The notes: generated from the sequence alone by a model not told the origin. A stretch of 64,000 nucleotides of DNA from Maridesulfovibrio sp. (GCF_963667685.1 NZ_OY763931.1:1458159-1522158), one strand, 5' to 3'; shown: positions 26,936 through 36,243, counted from the first letter of the stretch. Translations and numbers: made by a program.

Positions 26936-28042
26936 ATGAAAATTTTCCAAGTCATCAACGTTCGCTGGTTCAATGCCACCTCATGGTACGCCCTATACCT
27001 TAGCAAACTTCTGCAGGATGCCGGCCACGAAGTGCTGCTCATCACTGTTCCCGGCACGGAAACTGAATCAAAAGCCCGGGAAATGGGCCTGAATGTGGAA
27101 ACAATTGAACTGAACTCAGCCCACCCGCATAAGCTGTTCAAGGCTTGTGCGCAGGTCCTCGCACTTGTCAAAAAACACCGTCCGCAGGTGGTTAACTGCC
27201 ATCGGGGAGAGGCTTTTTTCTGGTGGGGCATACTACGCAAATTGCGTATGGGCTACAAACTCATAAGGACCCGCGGAGACCAAAGGCTGCCCAAAAGCGA
27301 CTTTTTCAACCGCTATCTACACTCCAAGGTGGCGGACGCAGTGGTGGTAACCAACAAAAAAATGGCTGACCATTTTCTGAAAAAAATGGAACTGGCTGAA
27401 AACAGTCTCTGGCTTATACACGGCGGTGTGGACAAGAAAAAATTTACCTTCACGCCACAAGGACGGGACGAAGTACGCAAGAAATACGGCTTCACAGAAG
27501 ATGACATTGTTATCGGCATGCTTGGTAGATTTGACCGTGTGAAAGGGCAGAAAGAACTCATTGAGGCCGTTGCGAAGACCAGAAACAACGTCCACGGTAG
27601 AAGCATTAAACTTTTCCTGATCGGGTTTCCTACCGCGACCAGTCAGCATGAAATAGAAACATGGCTTACCAATAGCGGTCTGAGCGAAATCACGACCATC
27701 AGTGGCAAATGTGAAGATGTCACAGCCTGTATTTCCGCCATGGATATCGGCGTTATTGCTTCACTCTGGTCCGAAACAATTGCCCGCGCAGCCCTTGAGA
27801 TAATGGCCTGCGGAATACCGCTTATTTCCTCTTCCGTAGGCGTAATGCCGGACCTCTTGCCCGCAGAAGCGCTTTTCCCGCCGGAAAATGTAGACTTGTT
27901 GGCCCTGAAACTTACCGAAGCCATAAATAAGCCCGAATTCCGGCAAAAGCTGCTTGAAGAACACAAGAGGACCATGTCACAACTTTCAGGTGAAGATTTC
28001 CTGAAACGGACCATGACGTTATATCAAAGCGTTTTGAATTAA
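26936..28042 (+). CDS. Family 4 glycosyltransferase
   Basis: 368 residues, GT-B fold. N-terminal acceptor half begins 'MKIFQVINVRWFNATSWYAL'; the C-terminal half starts at 'IVIGMLGRFDRVKGQKELIE', and the donor-binding motif is 'SLWSETIARAALEIMACGIP' (the E-x7-E region). Typical of enzymes for lipopolysaccharide or exopolysaccharide. It is a separate unit with no good ribosome site visible, and ends in repeat element copy B with a strong terminator. Confidence 0.88.
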   Translation: MKIFQVINVRWFNATSWYALYLSKLLQDAGHEVLLITVPGTETESKAREMGLNVETIELNSAHPHKLFKACAQVLALVKKHRPQVVNCHRGEAFFWWGILRKLRMGYKLIRTRGDQRLPKSDFFNRYLHSKVADAVVVTNKKMADHFLKKMELAENSLWLIHGGVDKKKFTFTPQGRDEVRKKYGFTEDDIVIGMLGRFDRVKGQKELIEAVAKTRNNVHGRSIKLFLIGFPTATSQHEIETWLTNSGLSEITTISGKCEDVTACISAMDIGVIASLWSETIARAALEIMACGIPLISSSVGVMPDLLPAEALFPPENVDLLALKLTEAINKPEFRQKLLEEHKRTMSQLSGEDFLKRTMTLYQSVLN

Positions 28043-28043
28043 C

Positions 28044-28212
28044 GATGCCTCCGGCGGCCCTATCTGGAAACCCGCCGGGGCCAGGAAGCTTTTAAGAAAA
28101 GTTTTATCGGAACTCTTCAAACTTTTTTATCGGTGCTTCGCCGCTTCGCTTATAGGCATTACCAAAAACGGCCTCCGCAATATTAAAAAAATATTGCGGA
28201 GGCCGTTTTATT
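28044..28212 (+). repeat. Intergenic 3' element, copy B
   Basis: Follows the glycosyltransferase stop by one base and repeats the ordered parts of copy A (21512-21658): GATGCCTCCGGCGG, GCCGGGGCC, an AAGCTTTTAAGAAAAG-type inverted repeat, TTTTTTATCG, GCTTCGCCGCTTCGC, ACCAAAAAC and a terminator hairpin with CCGCAATAT. Confidence 0.7.
28165..28212 (+). terminator. Terminator after the family 4 glycosyltransferase
   Basis: Perfect 19-base arms (AAAACGGCCTCCGCAATAT and its complement) with a seven-base A-rich loop and a T tract. Confidence 0.88.
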
Positions 28213-28293
28213 TTTATCCCTTTAGAAAATTATCACTGCAAATCTTATTAAAAATCACCTTTAGTGGAGAGGGGGAAAAGAAAGAGGCATCCA

Positions 28294-29205
28294 CTAATCA
28301 GGACCGAAAGTAGAACTAATCTTCTCAAGCTGACGTGAAACTTCGTAGATCGTTCGAGCGTAAACCATGGAATGATTATAGCGGTAGATAATCTTGAGTT
28401 TCTTTTCCTTGCTTAACGAATTATTCCAACCGTGCCTTTTCAGGAAATTGGCCATGCTGAACAGGGCATCATCCCGGCCAAAGAGATCAATCCGGCCATC
28501 TCCATCACCGTCTACAGCATAATGCACAGCAGTACTGGGCATAAACTGGCAAATTCCAAAAGCTCCATAAGGCGACCCCGGAATTTCGGTAGGTACGATT
28601 GAATTCTGGGAAGAGAAAGTCAACAATGCGGAAAGTTCTTTATAAGCCCAGTCCGCCTTTTTCTTGGTTCTTTTCTTGAGCCAGACCATGTCTTTTTCTT
28701 CCAGCTTTTCATATCCAAGTTCATCAAAGAAAATCATCGGGTCAGAACTCGCGGCCATATTCGCCAGATTATTAAACGCAGGGACATCACCAAGAGTGAA
28801 CCCCAACTTGGTTTCCACCAGCAGCAAAGCGACCAGCACGGAAGGAGCAACGCCGTAACGCTTGTCTATATTTTGCAGTAATTCATAATGTTCACGCAGG
28901 TAGGAATAACCTCCGGCCAGCATAATAGGTCCAACATATCTTTCATCGAACTCTTTTTCGCGGGCGACTTTTTTTGCAGGCGGCTCAAATCTGCGCTTTA
29001 ACAGCACTCTCATTTTACGGGCCATCAGTGAGGAACTGTATTCAAGTGAACTGGCCGAAAAAACTGTATCGACATACTCCCGGTTAAAGCCGTCAGCCAC
29101 TAGCCTGCCTTTTAGCCCATCCCAGTTGTGGGAATCTGCAGCCTGAACTAAGGCCGCGCCTCCCCAAAAAAGAATAAGAAAAAAAATCGACAGTTGCCTG
29201 CTCAT
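28294..29205 (-). CDS. MltB-type lytic murein transglycosylase
   Basis: 303 residues with a signal peptide (MSRQLSIFFLILFWGGAALVQA). The SLT-like fold shows 'LLVETKLGFTLGDVPAFNNL' with the catalytic Glu, 'GAFGICQFMPSTAVHYAVDG', and a calcium-loop-like 'DGDGDGRIDLFGRDDAL'. MltB enzymes cleave glycan strands in the periplasm, giving 1,6-anhydromuramic ends. No lipobox is seen, so it is soluble or membrane-attached by the signal. It is cotranscribed with the small zinc-ribbon gene 16 bases upstream. Confidence 0.88.
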   Translation of the reverse strand: MSRQLSIFFLILFWGGAALVQAADSHNWDGLKGRLVADGFNREYVDTVFSASSLEYSSSLMARKMRVLLKRRFEPPAKKVAREKEFDERYVGPIMLAGGYSYLREHYELLQNIDKRYGVAPSVLVALLLVETKLGFTLGDVPAFNNLANMAASSDPMIFFDELGYEKLEEKDMVWLKKRTKKKADWAYKELSALLTFSSQNSIVPTEIPGSPYGAFGICQFMPSTAVHYAVDGDGDGRIDLFGRDDALFSMANFLKRHGWNNSLSKEKKLKIIYRYNHSMVYARTIYEVSRQLEKISSTFGPD

Positions 29206-29221
29206 AAAATCTGGAACTCCG

Positions 29222-29449
29222 TTAAAGCCTGTTCATGGGAACATTAGCCATTTCTTCTTCAAACTCATCATCAATGTATTGCGAATAATCAGCAACATTA
29301 AATTTTGTACCGCAAGACCCGCAGCGTAAAAACACTCCGCGGCATTCACGATGAGTATATAACTCGCCGCCACAACTATTGCATCGACCTTGCTGCTCAG
29401 GACTTTCACCTTGTGCGGATTTATTAAAAATATTTCTGGAACTAAACAT
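29222..29449 (-). CDS. Small zinc-ribbon protein
   Basis: 75 residues with two CxxC pairs, 'CNSCGG' and 'CGSCGT', and a third free Cys in 'RECRGV', followed by an acidic tail (YIDDEFEEEM). A zinc ribbon is likely; no known function. I start at ATG 29449 with CGGAGGG before it; a TTG is three bases upstream. First gene of a pair with the MltB gene. Confidence 0.75.
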   Translation of the reverse strand: MFSSRNIFNKSAQGESPEQQGRCNSCGGELYTHRECRGVFLRCGSCGTKFNVADYSQYIDDEFEEEMANVPMNRL

Positions 29450-29502
29450 CAACCCTCCGTCTTACGAACAATATAAAATTTATAAGAACTCAATGTCTAC
29501 AA

Positions 29503-29538
29503 CAAAAAACCGGCAGAATGCATGAAGCAATCTGCCGG
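29503..29538 (-). terminator. Terminator after tolC
   Basis: Eight-base arms CCGGCAGA / TCTGCCGG with a 13-base loop and six T on the minus strand. Confidence 0.8.
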
Positions 29539-29577
29539 ATAATTCTTTATTACTTCAGCTTAAAGCTGATCCGACCT

Positions 29578-31002
29578 TTAATTTGTTTTAAGAGAAGGAT
29601 TCATGTCGCCCATTGCAACGTAGAGCTTTGCCAGTGCGACCTGATAATCGGACAATGCCTGAATCAACAGGGCTTCACTGTCACTCAGACGGGACTGGGC
29701 GTTTAGAACCTCGTTGTTTGTGCTGACCTGAGCCTGATAACGAGCCATAGCCATACGGTAACCTTCGCGACCGGCTTCTACTGATTTGCGGCCCACACCG
29801 ATACGGTCGGCAGCAGCCTTAAGACTGAGCAGCTGATCTTTGATCTCGTAAGATGCCTCAAGCTTGGTATTATCATATTCGGACTTGATCTTTTTGACAT
29901 TATCTTCGGCACGCTTAGTGTCGTAGTAAGTCTGGCCCCAGCTAAAAAGCTGCCAGTTCAGGTTTGCGCCGACATTCCAATAGTCCGGACGGTCCTGATA
30001 GTTATATTTGTTTTTGCTTACGGAAGGATCGCCGCCGGAGCTACCGTAATTGAAATCAGCAGTTACATCCGGGTAGAAACCGCTTTCAGCAATCGTCACG
30101 TCTTTTTCTGCAATTTCAACTGCCTTGCGTGCGATTTCAAGATCGGGGCGACTTTTATCAGCCTTAGCTATGCACTGATCAAGAGTCATGGAAAACGGCA
30201 GATAGGTAAGTTCACCGGAGTAGTTGACTTTTTTCTCGATAGGCAGGTTCAACAGAGTGTTAAGCCGTGCAGACTTGGAATCAACAGAGTTCTTGGCAAT
30301 AAGCAGGTCCTGCTCCGCATTGGCAAGCTCAACCTCAGCCTGCAGTACATCAACACGGGGTCTGAGTCCGACCTGATAGAAAGCCTGGATAACATCAAGC
30401 TGTGACTTCAGACGTGCAACTGAATCCTGCTTACTCTTAACTTCCATACGGCCCTGCAGCAGAGTCAGAAAAGAAGTCTGAATCTTGCTGATCAGAGTCA
30501 GTTCTGCATTGGTAAGGCTCGCTTCAGTTGAAGCACGCTGCAATTTGGTTTTCTGATATTTGGAAAGCAGTTCGAACCCTCTAAACAAGGGCTGGCTGAC
30601 ATTTACTTTAAAAGCCCACTTATCCTGATAATCGGCCGGAACATTTCCTGAGCGGGGCTGATCATCACTGTGAGTATATCCGTAAGTGGTGGTCACGGGA
30701 GCACCGAAAGCGCCGCGCTGTCTCTTTACATCGCTTTCAGCGGCAAGAAGACTTTTACGGGCGGCGATAATAGTCGGGTTCTGTTTGAGTCCGAGTTGTA
30801 CACACTCCTCTAGAGTGAGGGTCATTTCGGCATCTTTATCTTCTTCGCTCTCAGCTTGTGGAACCTTGGTAGCAGCGTCCTCCATGGACAACGTGGAGTT
30901 GGAAGAGGAGTTGTCAGCTTCTGCATCCTGCTGCGCAATGGCGGCAGGCGCAAATGACAGTAAGAAAATCAAAACAATTAAAAAAGTAATATTACGCTTC
31001 AT
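29578..31002 (-). CDS. TolC-family outer membrane channel protein
   Basis: 474 residues with a signal peptide (to about residue 23, ending 'APAAIAQQ'), an acidic Ser-rich linker, then two OEP repeats. The first begins 'MTLTLEECVQLGLKQNPTII'; the second begins near 'MTLDQCIAKADKSRPDLEIA'. These form the outer membrane barrel and periplasmic tunnel of type I secretion or efflux pumps. No pump or adaptor is next to it, so the partner is unlinked. The start is ATG 31002 with AGGA upstream (a GTG three codons earlier is less likely). Monocistronic with a terminator. Confidence 0.9.
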   Translation of the reverse strand: MKRNITFLIVLIFLLSFAPAAIAQQDAEADNSSSNSTLSMEDAATKVPQAESEEDKDAEMTLTLEECVQLGLKQNPTIIAARKSLLAAESDVKRQRGAFGAPVTTTYGYTHSDDQPRSGNVPADYQDKWAFKVNVSQPLFRGFELLSKYQKTKLQRASTEASLTNAELTLISKIQTSFLTLLQGRMEVKSKQDSVARLKSQLDVIQAFYQVGLRPRVDVLQAEVELANAEQDLLIAKNSVDSKSARLNTLLNLPIEKKVNYSGELTYLPFSMTLDQCIAKADKSRPDLEIARKAVEIAEKDVTIAESGFYPDVTADFNYGSSGGDPSVSKNKYNYQDRPDYWNVGANLNWQLFSWGQTYYDTKRAEDNVKKIKSEYDNTKLEASYEIKDQLLSLKAAADRIGVGRKSVEAGREGYRMAMARYQAQVSTNNEVLNAQSRLSDSEALLIQALSDYQVALAKLYVAMGDMNPSLKTN

Positions 31003-31113
31003 TATACACATCCTGAACGTGTGGTTTTTTTCTGCAAGTAATTAGAATTACAAAAATCAGATTTTATATAGATGTTCCTGCGCAAGGAATCAAGTGTCAA
31101 TTTGTTTTAAACA

Positions 31114-31890
31114 CTATAAAACCTGCGCACAATCTGTTTTATCTCCCTGTAACTTATCCACAGCATGTTTAAGTGCAGGCAGGACAGCATCAAGGCTTTC
31201 CCTCACTGCTTTGGGACTTCCCGGAAAATTCACCACAATACTCTCACCAAGGGTTCCGGCAACGGCCCGCGAAATCATGGCATGAGGGGTTTTTGCCAAT
31301 CCGGTGGCAGTGATAGCCCGCTCAAATCCGGGCAGCCTTTTCTCAATAACGGCAAGGGTGGCTTCCGGAGAAACATCACGCGGCCCAACCCCCGTTCCCC
31401 CGGTAGTCATGATCAGGTCAAAACCGCAGACATGGGCCAAATGCATCAGCAAAGCTTTCAAATCATCACTCTCATCCGCAATCAGATAGCCCTGCTCAAT
31501 TGAAAGGGGAAGCGCACCTTTTACCATTTCCGCAATCAGCGGGCCAGCTTCGTCCTTACGCATACCGGCAGCACCTTTATCACTTAAGGTTACGTAAGCG
31601 AGGGAATAACCATGTTTTTTAAGCGAAACTTCTACTTCGCCCTGTGGCAGTTCAGACATTACTTCTGCTGTCCACGATTTTGCTCCGGGAACACCGGGAG
31701 TCCAGTTTCCAGAAATAACCCGCAGCAGTGCTTTACCCCCGCCTTCAATCATAATCCCGGACCGCAGCCCAGCAAGATCACCGGAAACAGTAGCACATAA
31801 GCACCCTTCCGGTTGGGACAAGGCCTCACCTAACACAATCCTGCGACCTACACCTGCACCTTTTATCGTAGAAAAATCACACTTCAACAT
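31114..31890 (-). CDS. MogA/MoaB-type molybdopterin adenylyltransferase with N-terminal extension
   Basis: 258 residues. The C-terminal 165 residues form the MoCF-binding fold: 'LAYVTLSDKGAAGMRKDEAG', 'LIMTTGGTGVGPRDVSPEAT' and 'ESIVVNFPGSPKAVRESLDA'. The reaction is adenylation of molybdopterin before metal insertion. The first ~90 residues are an extra beta-rich domain ('GCLCATVSGDLAGLRSGIMI') not present in short MogA; it resembles the MOSC-like heads fused to MogA in some Desulfovibrio, but I cannot confirm that. AAGGAG precedes the ATG. It follows the DUF1614 gene by 25 bases. Confidence 0.82.
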   Translation of the reverse strand: MLKCDFSTIKGAGVGRRIVLGEALSQPEGCLCATVSGDLAGLRSGIMIEGGGKALLRVISGNWTPGVPGAKSWTAEVMSELPQGEVEVSLKKHGYSLAYVTLSDKGAAGMRKDEAGPLIAEMVKGALPLSIEQGYLIADESDDLKALLMHLAHVCGFDLIMTTGGTGVGPRDVSPEATLAVIEKRLPGFERAITATGLAKTPHAMISRAVAGTLGESIVVNFPGSPKAVRESLDAVLPALKHAVDKLQGDKTDCAQVL

Positions 31891-31915
31891 CTGAACTCAC
31901 TCCTTAAAATAACGA

Positions 31916-32620
31916 TCAGGCCAGCAGTACGGCCAGAATTCCGGTAATGAAAATGCCGTCAAAAGTCCCGGCCCCGCCAATGGAAACCAGAGGGGCATCC
32001 AGCACCCGTCGTGTCGCCGGAGTGGCGAGATGCAACAGGTCCGCACCTATCAACGTTCCGAGACTCCCTGCAACATATGCCGCAATAGGCGCCATTTCAC
32101 CCTGCACAAAAATAAGGGCCGCCAGCGCAGTAATCAACGGAGGAATGAGTACCGGAATACCAATTCCAACGCCGGGAATAGGCCGGGCGAGGACATATGC
32201 TGCTGCACTGACTACGCCGGTGCAGAGCAGGATGGAAAAATCGAATCCGTATTTGCCAAGCAGGGAAAGCGAGAGCAGCACCGGAATCACACACCCACCG
32301 AAATTAACGGCAACCACCTGATTGGTCAAAGTTGCAGCTTCACGCCTCGCGCCCATGGGAGAATAAGGGTTAAACATGCGCACCTGTCTTATCCGCACAT
32401 CAGGAACCAGTCTTTCCGAACGGAAAACAGGGATATTGATCCCGCTACCTAGCAAAGTGGCGATGAGCAGCATAAACCCCTGCCCCGGAGTAAGTCCAAG
32501 TTTCGCAAAAGCCACGGTGACCAGACCAACCTGTACAAATATAAACAAAAAGAATATGAGGACAAAAAATATGACCCCCAAAAACATAACTGTGGGCAGC
32601 GAAAACATGGGACCTCGCAT
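31916..32620 (-). CDS. DUF1614 membrane protein
   Basis: 234 residues, six to seven membrane helices, with 'LLIATLLGSGINIPVFRSER' and 'AVNFGGCVIPVLLSLSLLGK' as in DUF1614 proteins, and a Gly-rich end 'VSIGGAGTFDGIFITGILAV'. Function unknown; a transporter or membrane enzyme is likely. I start at ATG 32620 because AAAAAAGGAG lies before it, which would be coding if the upstream TTG 32644 were used. It precedes mogA on the same strand, perhaps as an operon. Confidence 0.78.
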   Translation of the reverse strand: MRGPMFSLPTVMFLGVIFFVLIFFLFIFVQVGLVTVAFAKLGLTPGQGFMLLIATLLGSGINIPVFRSERLVPDVRIRQVRMFNPYSPMGARREAATLTNQVVAVNFGGCVIPVLLSLSLLGKYGFDFSILLCTGVVSAAAYVLARPIPGVGIGIPVLIPPLITALAALIFVQGEMAPIAAYVAGSLGTLIGADLLHLATPATRRVLDAPLVSIGGAGTFDGIFITGILAVLLA

Positions 32621-32756
32621 CGGACAAAACTCCTTTTTTAGCAAGTGCGGACAAATTCAGCCCATTTAATGCTATAAATGCAGACACCTCAAGATTTTAT
32701 TGCTAATTTAATTTCTGCCCACCAAAGAAGATAAGAGTGAGGAAGGTTTAATTATT

Positions 32757-33641
32757 ATGAAAGGAATTATTCTGGCCGGCGGGTCCGGCACGAGACTTTA
32801 CCCTCTTACACGGGTAGTCAGCAAGCAATTGCTTCCGGTTTACGATAAACCGATGATCTACTATCCGCTCTCCATCCACATGATGTCAGGCATCCGGGAT
32901 ATTCTTATCATCGCCACCCCTGAGGACCTGCATAGATTTGAAGACCTGCTTGGAGACGGCTCAAACCTCGGCATCAATATTTCATACAAGGTTCAACCCA
33001 AACCGGAAGGTCTGGCCCAGGCTTTCATCATCGGTGAAGACTTCATAGGCGATGACAATGTCAGCCTGATCCTCGGCGATAACATATTTTACGGCCATGA
33101 CCTGCCTCATATTTTGCAAAAAACTGCGGCGCTCAAAGAGGGTGGAACCGTCTTCGCTTATGCTGTCAAAGACCCCAGAAGATACGGCGTGGTCGAGTTC
33201 GATAAGAACCAGTCAGTAATCAGTATCGAGGAAAAACCGGAAGTCCCAAAATCAAAGTTCGCTGTTACCGGGCTGTATTTCTACGATAATTCTGTCATTG
33301 AGATTGCCAAAGGAATCAAGCCCTCAGCGCGCGGAGAATTGGAAATAACTGACGTAAACAACGAATATCTTAAGCGCGGAAAGCTTAATGTTGAATTGCT
33401 CGGACGTGGATACGCATGGCTGGATATGGGAACGCACCAGTCACTGCTGAGGGCAGCGGCGTATGTGGAGGCCGTCCAGGAAAGGCAGGGTTTCATGCTT
33501 GCCTGTCTGGAAGAAATTGCCTTCCGCATGGGGTACATTTCCAGTGAAGAGCTTAGGAGTATGGCGACTGATATGCTCAAGAATGATTACGGTCAGTACC
33601 TTATGGAGATATATAAAAACGCAAAGGATAAAGAACTATGA
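32757..33641 (+). CDS. rfbA: Glucose-1-phosphate thymidylyltransferase (RmlA)
   Basis: 294 residues. RmlA makes dTDP-glucose from glucose 1-phosphate and dTTP, the entry to dTDP-rhamnose. Signature '[20 protein letters not shown]' is at the N-terminus, then '[10 protein letters not shown]', '[13 protein letters not shown]' (metal Asp), and '[13 protein letters not shown]'. No rfbB, C or D is adjacent, so the pathway is dispersed. The stop overlaps the next gene by four bases (ATGA). Confidence 0.94.
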   Translation: MKGIILAGGSGTRLYPLTRVVSKQLLPVYDKPMIYYPLSIHMMSGIRDILIIATPEDLHRFEDLLGDGSNLGINISYKVQPKPEGLAQAFIIGEDFIGDDNVSLILGDNIFYGHDLPHILQKTAALKEGGTVFAYAVKDPRRYGVVEFDKNQSVISIEEKPEVPKSKFAVTGLYFYDNSVIEIAKGIKPSARGELEITDVNNEYLKRGKLNVELLGRGYAWLDMGTHQSLLRAAAYVEAVQERQGFMLACLEEIAFRMGYISSEELRSMATDMLKNDYGQYLMEIYKNAKDKEL

Positions 33642-34123
33642 AACGGACAATTACTATCCTCATAATTATTCTGGTTTTGCTGCTTCCTGCTGCTTCATTC
33701 GGCGCGGACAAACAACTTGCAACAGAATTCAGCAAACTCTCTGGTGTAGAAGAGTCTTTCAAAACCCTGAGCATGAAAATTGATGAAATTGCCGGCGCCG
33801 ACACCAAACCTGACCGGGTCTACGCAATGCAGGACCTATCCTGCCTCTGCAAGACAAGCAAAATGCAGGTGCATAGTCTTATTTCACTATACTCGGTGGT
33901 CAATCTTGTGAAAGATGAATCTAAATTCCAAAGCCGGGAAGCAGATTTGTTGAAGCGTAAATGCAGATACGCATATAACGATTTCAGCCGCCGCACGGCA
34001 TTTGTTAGTGACATTCTTACCAAAGCAAAAGATCAGAATTTAAGGGATCTGGCTTTTATCTTTGAAGCGCAGCTGAAGATAGTGTTGGAGCAAATGAAAG
34101 CTATCAACAGCAGATTGAAATGA
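33638..34123 (+). CDS. Uncharacterised secreted protein
   Basis: 161 residues. Signal peptide '[20 protein letters not shown]' with cleavage near 'SFGA/D'. The mature part is helical, with three Cys (SCLCKT and RKCRY) that could form a disulfide in the periplasm. No recognised domain. It overlaps rfbA by four bases, so it is translated from the same message; a surface polysaccharide link is only suggested by that. Confidence 0.7.
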   Translation: MKRTITILIIILVLLLPAASFGADKQLATEFSKLSGVEESFKTLSMKIDEIAGADTKPDRVYAMQDLSCLCKTSKMQVHSLISLYSVVNLVKDESKFQSREADLLKRKCRYAYNDFSRRTAFVSDILTKAKDQNLRDLAFIFEAQLKIVLEQMKAINSRLK

Positions 34124-34162
34124 ATCCAGATATAAATTTACGGGGCCTGTCTACTTTTTCAA

Positions 34163-34199
34163 GCACAAAAAAGGCGCGGAATACGCGCCTTTTTTGTGC
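34163..34199 (+). terminator. Bidirectional terminator
   Basis: Sixteen-base arms GCACAAAAAAGGCGCG and its complement with a five-base loop. The internal A6 and T6 runs let it terminate both the rfbA unit and the small membrane gene on the other strand. Confidence 0.85.
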
Positions 34200-34232
34200 C
34201 TGAAAAAGACAGATGCCAATTTCAAAAAATTT

Positions 34233-34376
34233 TTAATGGTGACCTTCTTTTTTCCCTTCATTGATCCTGCAGAAAATCATGAACAACATCCATGCAAGAT
34301 AACCAAAAATGAGAGAAACACCTACAAAACCAGCAGTGGAACTGTGGCCCATATTATGAATCAGTTCGCCGATCAT
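34233..34376 (-). CDS. Small single-span membrane protein (47 residues)
   Basis: A short open frame on the minus strand, starting ATG 34374-34376 and ending TAA at 34233-34235. GGAGG lies nine bases before the ATG. The product has a polar start (MIGELIHNMGHSS), one membrane helix of about 22 residues (GFVGVSLIFGYLAWMLFMIF), then a basic/His tail (CRINEGKKEGHH). A terminator follows 34 bases on. Good ribosome site, clean hydrophobicity and terminator make it a real gene; function unknown. Confidence 0.65.
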   Translation of the reverse strand: MIGELIHNMGHSSTAGFVGVSLIFGYLAWMLFMIFCRINEGKKEGHH

Positions 34377-34477
34377 GCCCAAATACCTCCAAGTATTTAA
34401 CCAGATTTATTACTAAAATTTTGAATATACTTGGCTATTATTCGCAACAATGTCAAGCGCTAGTTTAAGTATAAATA

Positions 34478-34505
34478 TTGACAAATTACGACAGTGGGAT
34501 ATGAT
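34478..34505 (+). promoter_or_regulatory. Promoter of the PilZ gene
   Basis: TTGACA, 16-base spacer, TATGAT: close to the sigma-70 consensus. The leader to the PilZ start codon is about 90 bases. Confidence 0.65.
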
Positions 34506-34601
34506 GGCAGGACCTTTAAATTCACATTTCCGTTAATAATCTTGATATGTTGACCCTCTTAACACTGAAGTTATCCCAATACCTTTCATCAGGGGAAAAG
34601 A

Positions 34602-35147
34602 ATGGGCATAGATAATAACAAAGCGGGGCTGATCAGCAGGCTTAAAACTAAGCTGGACCGCATGCTTGGAAGAGAAAGCGCAGAATCGCTGGACATTGAT
34701 TTCCGCCCGCAAAAACAAGTTCCCGCTGCACGAAGAGCCTTTCGAGTTGATGTAGACAACATGCACGTAATCTGTCGCACTCCCCGTGTAAAATGCCGGG
34801 TTCTCGACATCAGTGCCAGCGGAATAGGCTTTGCCAGCTCCAAAGAATTTCCTGTGGGAACTGTTCTTGACGCTGTGCTGCTCTGGTCCGGAAAGCCTAT
34901 ACTAAAAAACATCAAGCTTAAAATTGCACGCCGGACGCCTAAAGTCGTGGGATGTGAGTTCACTGACCTTGAACGCTCACAGGACAAAGTCATAAGTAAA
35001 ATTGTGCTTGCCGCTCAGAAGCGCAGTATCCAGAAAAAACATTCCGGCAAACATCCGGATAAAACCGAAGAAGAAATAGCCAGAGAAATTGAAGCACAGA
35101 AAAAACGCGGTATCACACCTGCTACCGGCAAAAAGATAAAGCTTTAA
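34602..35147 (+). CDS. PilZ-domain protein, probable c-di-GMP receptor
   Basis: 181 residues. The PilZ domain lies between about residues 42 and 140. Both c-di-GMP-binding motifs are intact: RxxxR in 'ARRAFRVDV' and DxSxxG in 'VLDISASGIGFAS'. The C-terminal 40 residues are a basic, Lys/Glu-rich tail (KKHSGKHPDKTEEE). Likely relays second-messenger level to motility or surface polysaccharide; the target is not shown by the neighbours. AGGGGAAAAGA precedes the ATG. Confidence 0.85.
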   Translation: MGIDNNKAGLISRLKTKLDRMLGRESAESLDIDFRPQKQVPAARRAFRVDVDNMHVICRTPRVKCRVLDISASGIGFASSKEFPVGTVLDAVLLWSGKPILKNIKLKIARRTPKVVGCEFTDLERSQDKVISKIVLAAQKRSIQKKHSGKHPDKTEEEIAREIEAQKKRGITPATGKKIKL

Positions 35148-35189
35148 ATTCAAGCCCGGCTTAGCCGCTGGCAAAAACAGGAACCAGTC

Positions 35190-36152
35190 ATGAAAACAGT
35201 AGTCCTCGACGGCAACACATTAAACCCCGGCGATAACCCCTGGACCGGTCTGGAAAAGATATGTGACCTCACTGTCTATGACCGCACTGAACCGGAACAA
35301 ACCATCGACCGGGCCAAAGATGCAGACATCATCCTGACCAACAAGACATTGCTCAATGCTGAAGTCATAAACTCCCTTCCAAAATTAAAATTCATATCTG
35401 TACTGGCAACAGGATACAACGTTGTTGACCTCAAAGCTACCAGCGCCCGCAGCATCCCGGTTTCAAACGTTCCGGGCTACTCCCCGCCTTCGGTCGCACA
35501 ACATGTCTTCGCGCTGCTGCTGGGGCACGCCAACAAGGTTGCCATGCATGACCTGGCAGTCAAGGAAGGGCAATGGGCCGGACAAAAAGATTTTTGTTTC
35601 TGGAATGCGCCGCTCATTGAACTGGCCGGGAAAAAGATGGGCATTGTGGGGTTCGGAGATATCGGCCAAAAAGTCGGTACCATTGCCAACTCTTTCGGCA
35701 TGGAAGTGCTCGCCTATGCTCCGAGACCTAAACCTGCCCCCGGTTACGCTCCGTTCAATTTTGTTGGTCTGGATGAACTTTTCAAGGAAGCGGATGTAGT
35801 TTCCCTGCACTGCCCGCTGACCGCTGAGAATGAAAAATTTATAAATAAAAAACTTCTGGCGACCATGAAACCCAACGCCTATCTGATCAATACTGCGCGC
35901 GGACCGCTTATCAACGAAACAGATCTGGCATCAGCATTGACCGGGGGGATTATCGCCGGGGCTGCTCTTGATGTTGTCAGTGAAGAACCTATGCTGCCCG
36001 GCAACCCTCTTTCCGGCACACCGAACCTGACTATTACTCCTCACATTGCGTGGGCCACACTGGAAGCCCGCTCCCGTTTGACCGCGACAACTGTCGAAAA
36101 CGTTCAAGCCTTCCTTAATGGTAAAGCCGTAAACGTGGTCAACGGAGTTTAA
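35190..36152 (+). CDS. D-2-hydroxyacid dehydrogenase (glycerate/lactate type)
   Basis: 320 residues. NAD-binding 'MGIVGFGDIGQKVGTIANSF', substrate Arg in 'LINTARGPLINETDLA', catalytic Glu in 'ALDVVSEEPML', and catalytic His in 'LTITPHIAWATLEARSRL' are all there. The set fits hydroxypyruvate/glycerate dehydrogenase (HprA-like) rather than phosphoglycerate dehydrogenase, since no ACT domain follows. Cytoplasmic; substrate inferred only. It ends in a strong bidirectional terminator. Confidence 0.88.
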   Translation: MKTVVLDGNTLNPGDNPWTGLEKICDLTVYDRTEPEQTIDRAKDADIILTNKTLLNAEVINSLPKLKFISVLATGYNVVDLKATSARSIPVSNVPGYSPPSVAQHVFALLLGHANKVAMHDLAVKEGQWAGQKDFCFWNAPLIELAGKKMGIVGFGDIGQKVGTIANSFGMEVLAYAPRPKPAPGYAPFNFVGLDELFKEADVVSLHCPLTAENEKFINKKLLATMKPNAYLINTARGPLINETDLASALTGGIIAGAALDVVSEEPMLPGNPLSGTPNLTITPHIAWATLEARSRLTATTVENVQAFLNGKAVNVVNGV

Positions 36153-36183
36153 CCGTGCTGTTTTACAGTTTTAGATAAAACAA

Positions 36184-36220
36184 AAACGGGCTGGCATAAA
36201 TTTTTTATGCCAGCCCGTTT
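36184..36220 (+). terminator. Bidirectional terminator
   Basis: Seventeen-base arms AAACGGGCTGGCATAAA and its complement with a three-base loop, between the dehydrogenase and the convergent response regulator. Confidence 0.88.
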
Positions 36221-36243
36221 AATTTGATAACTTGAGAAAAAAC

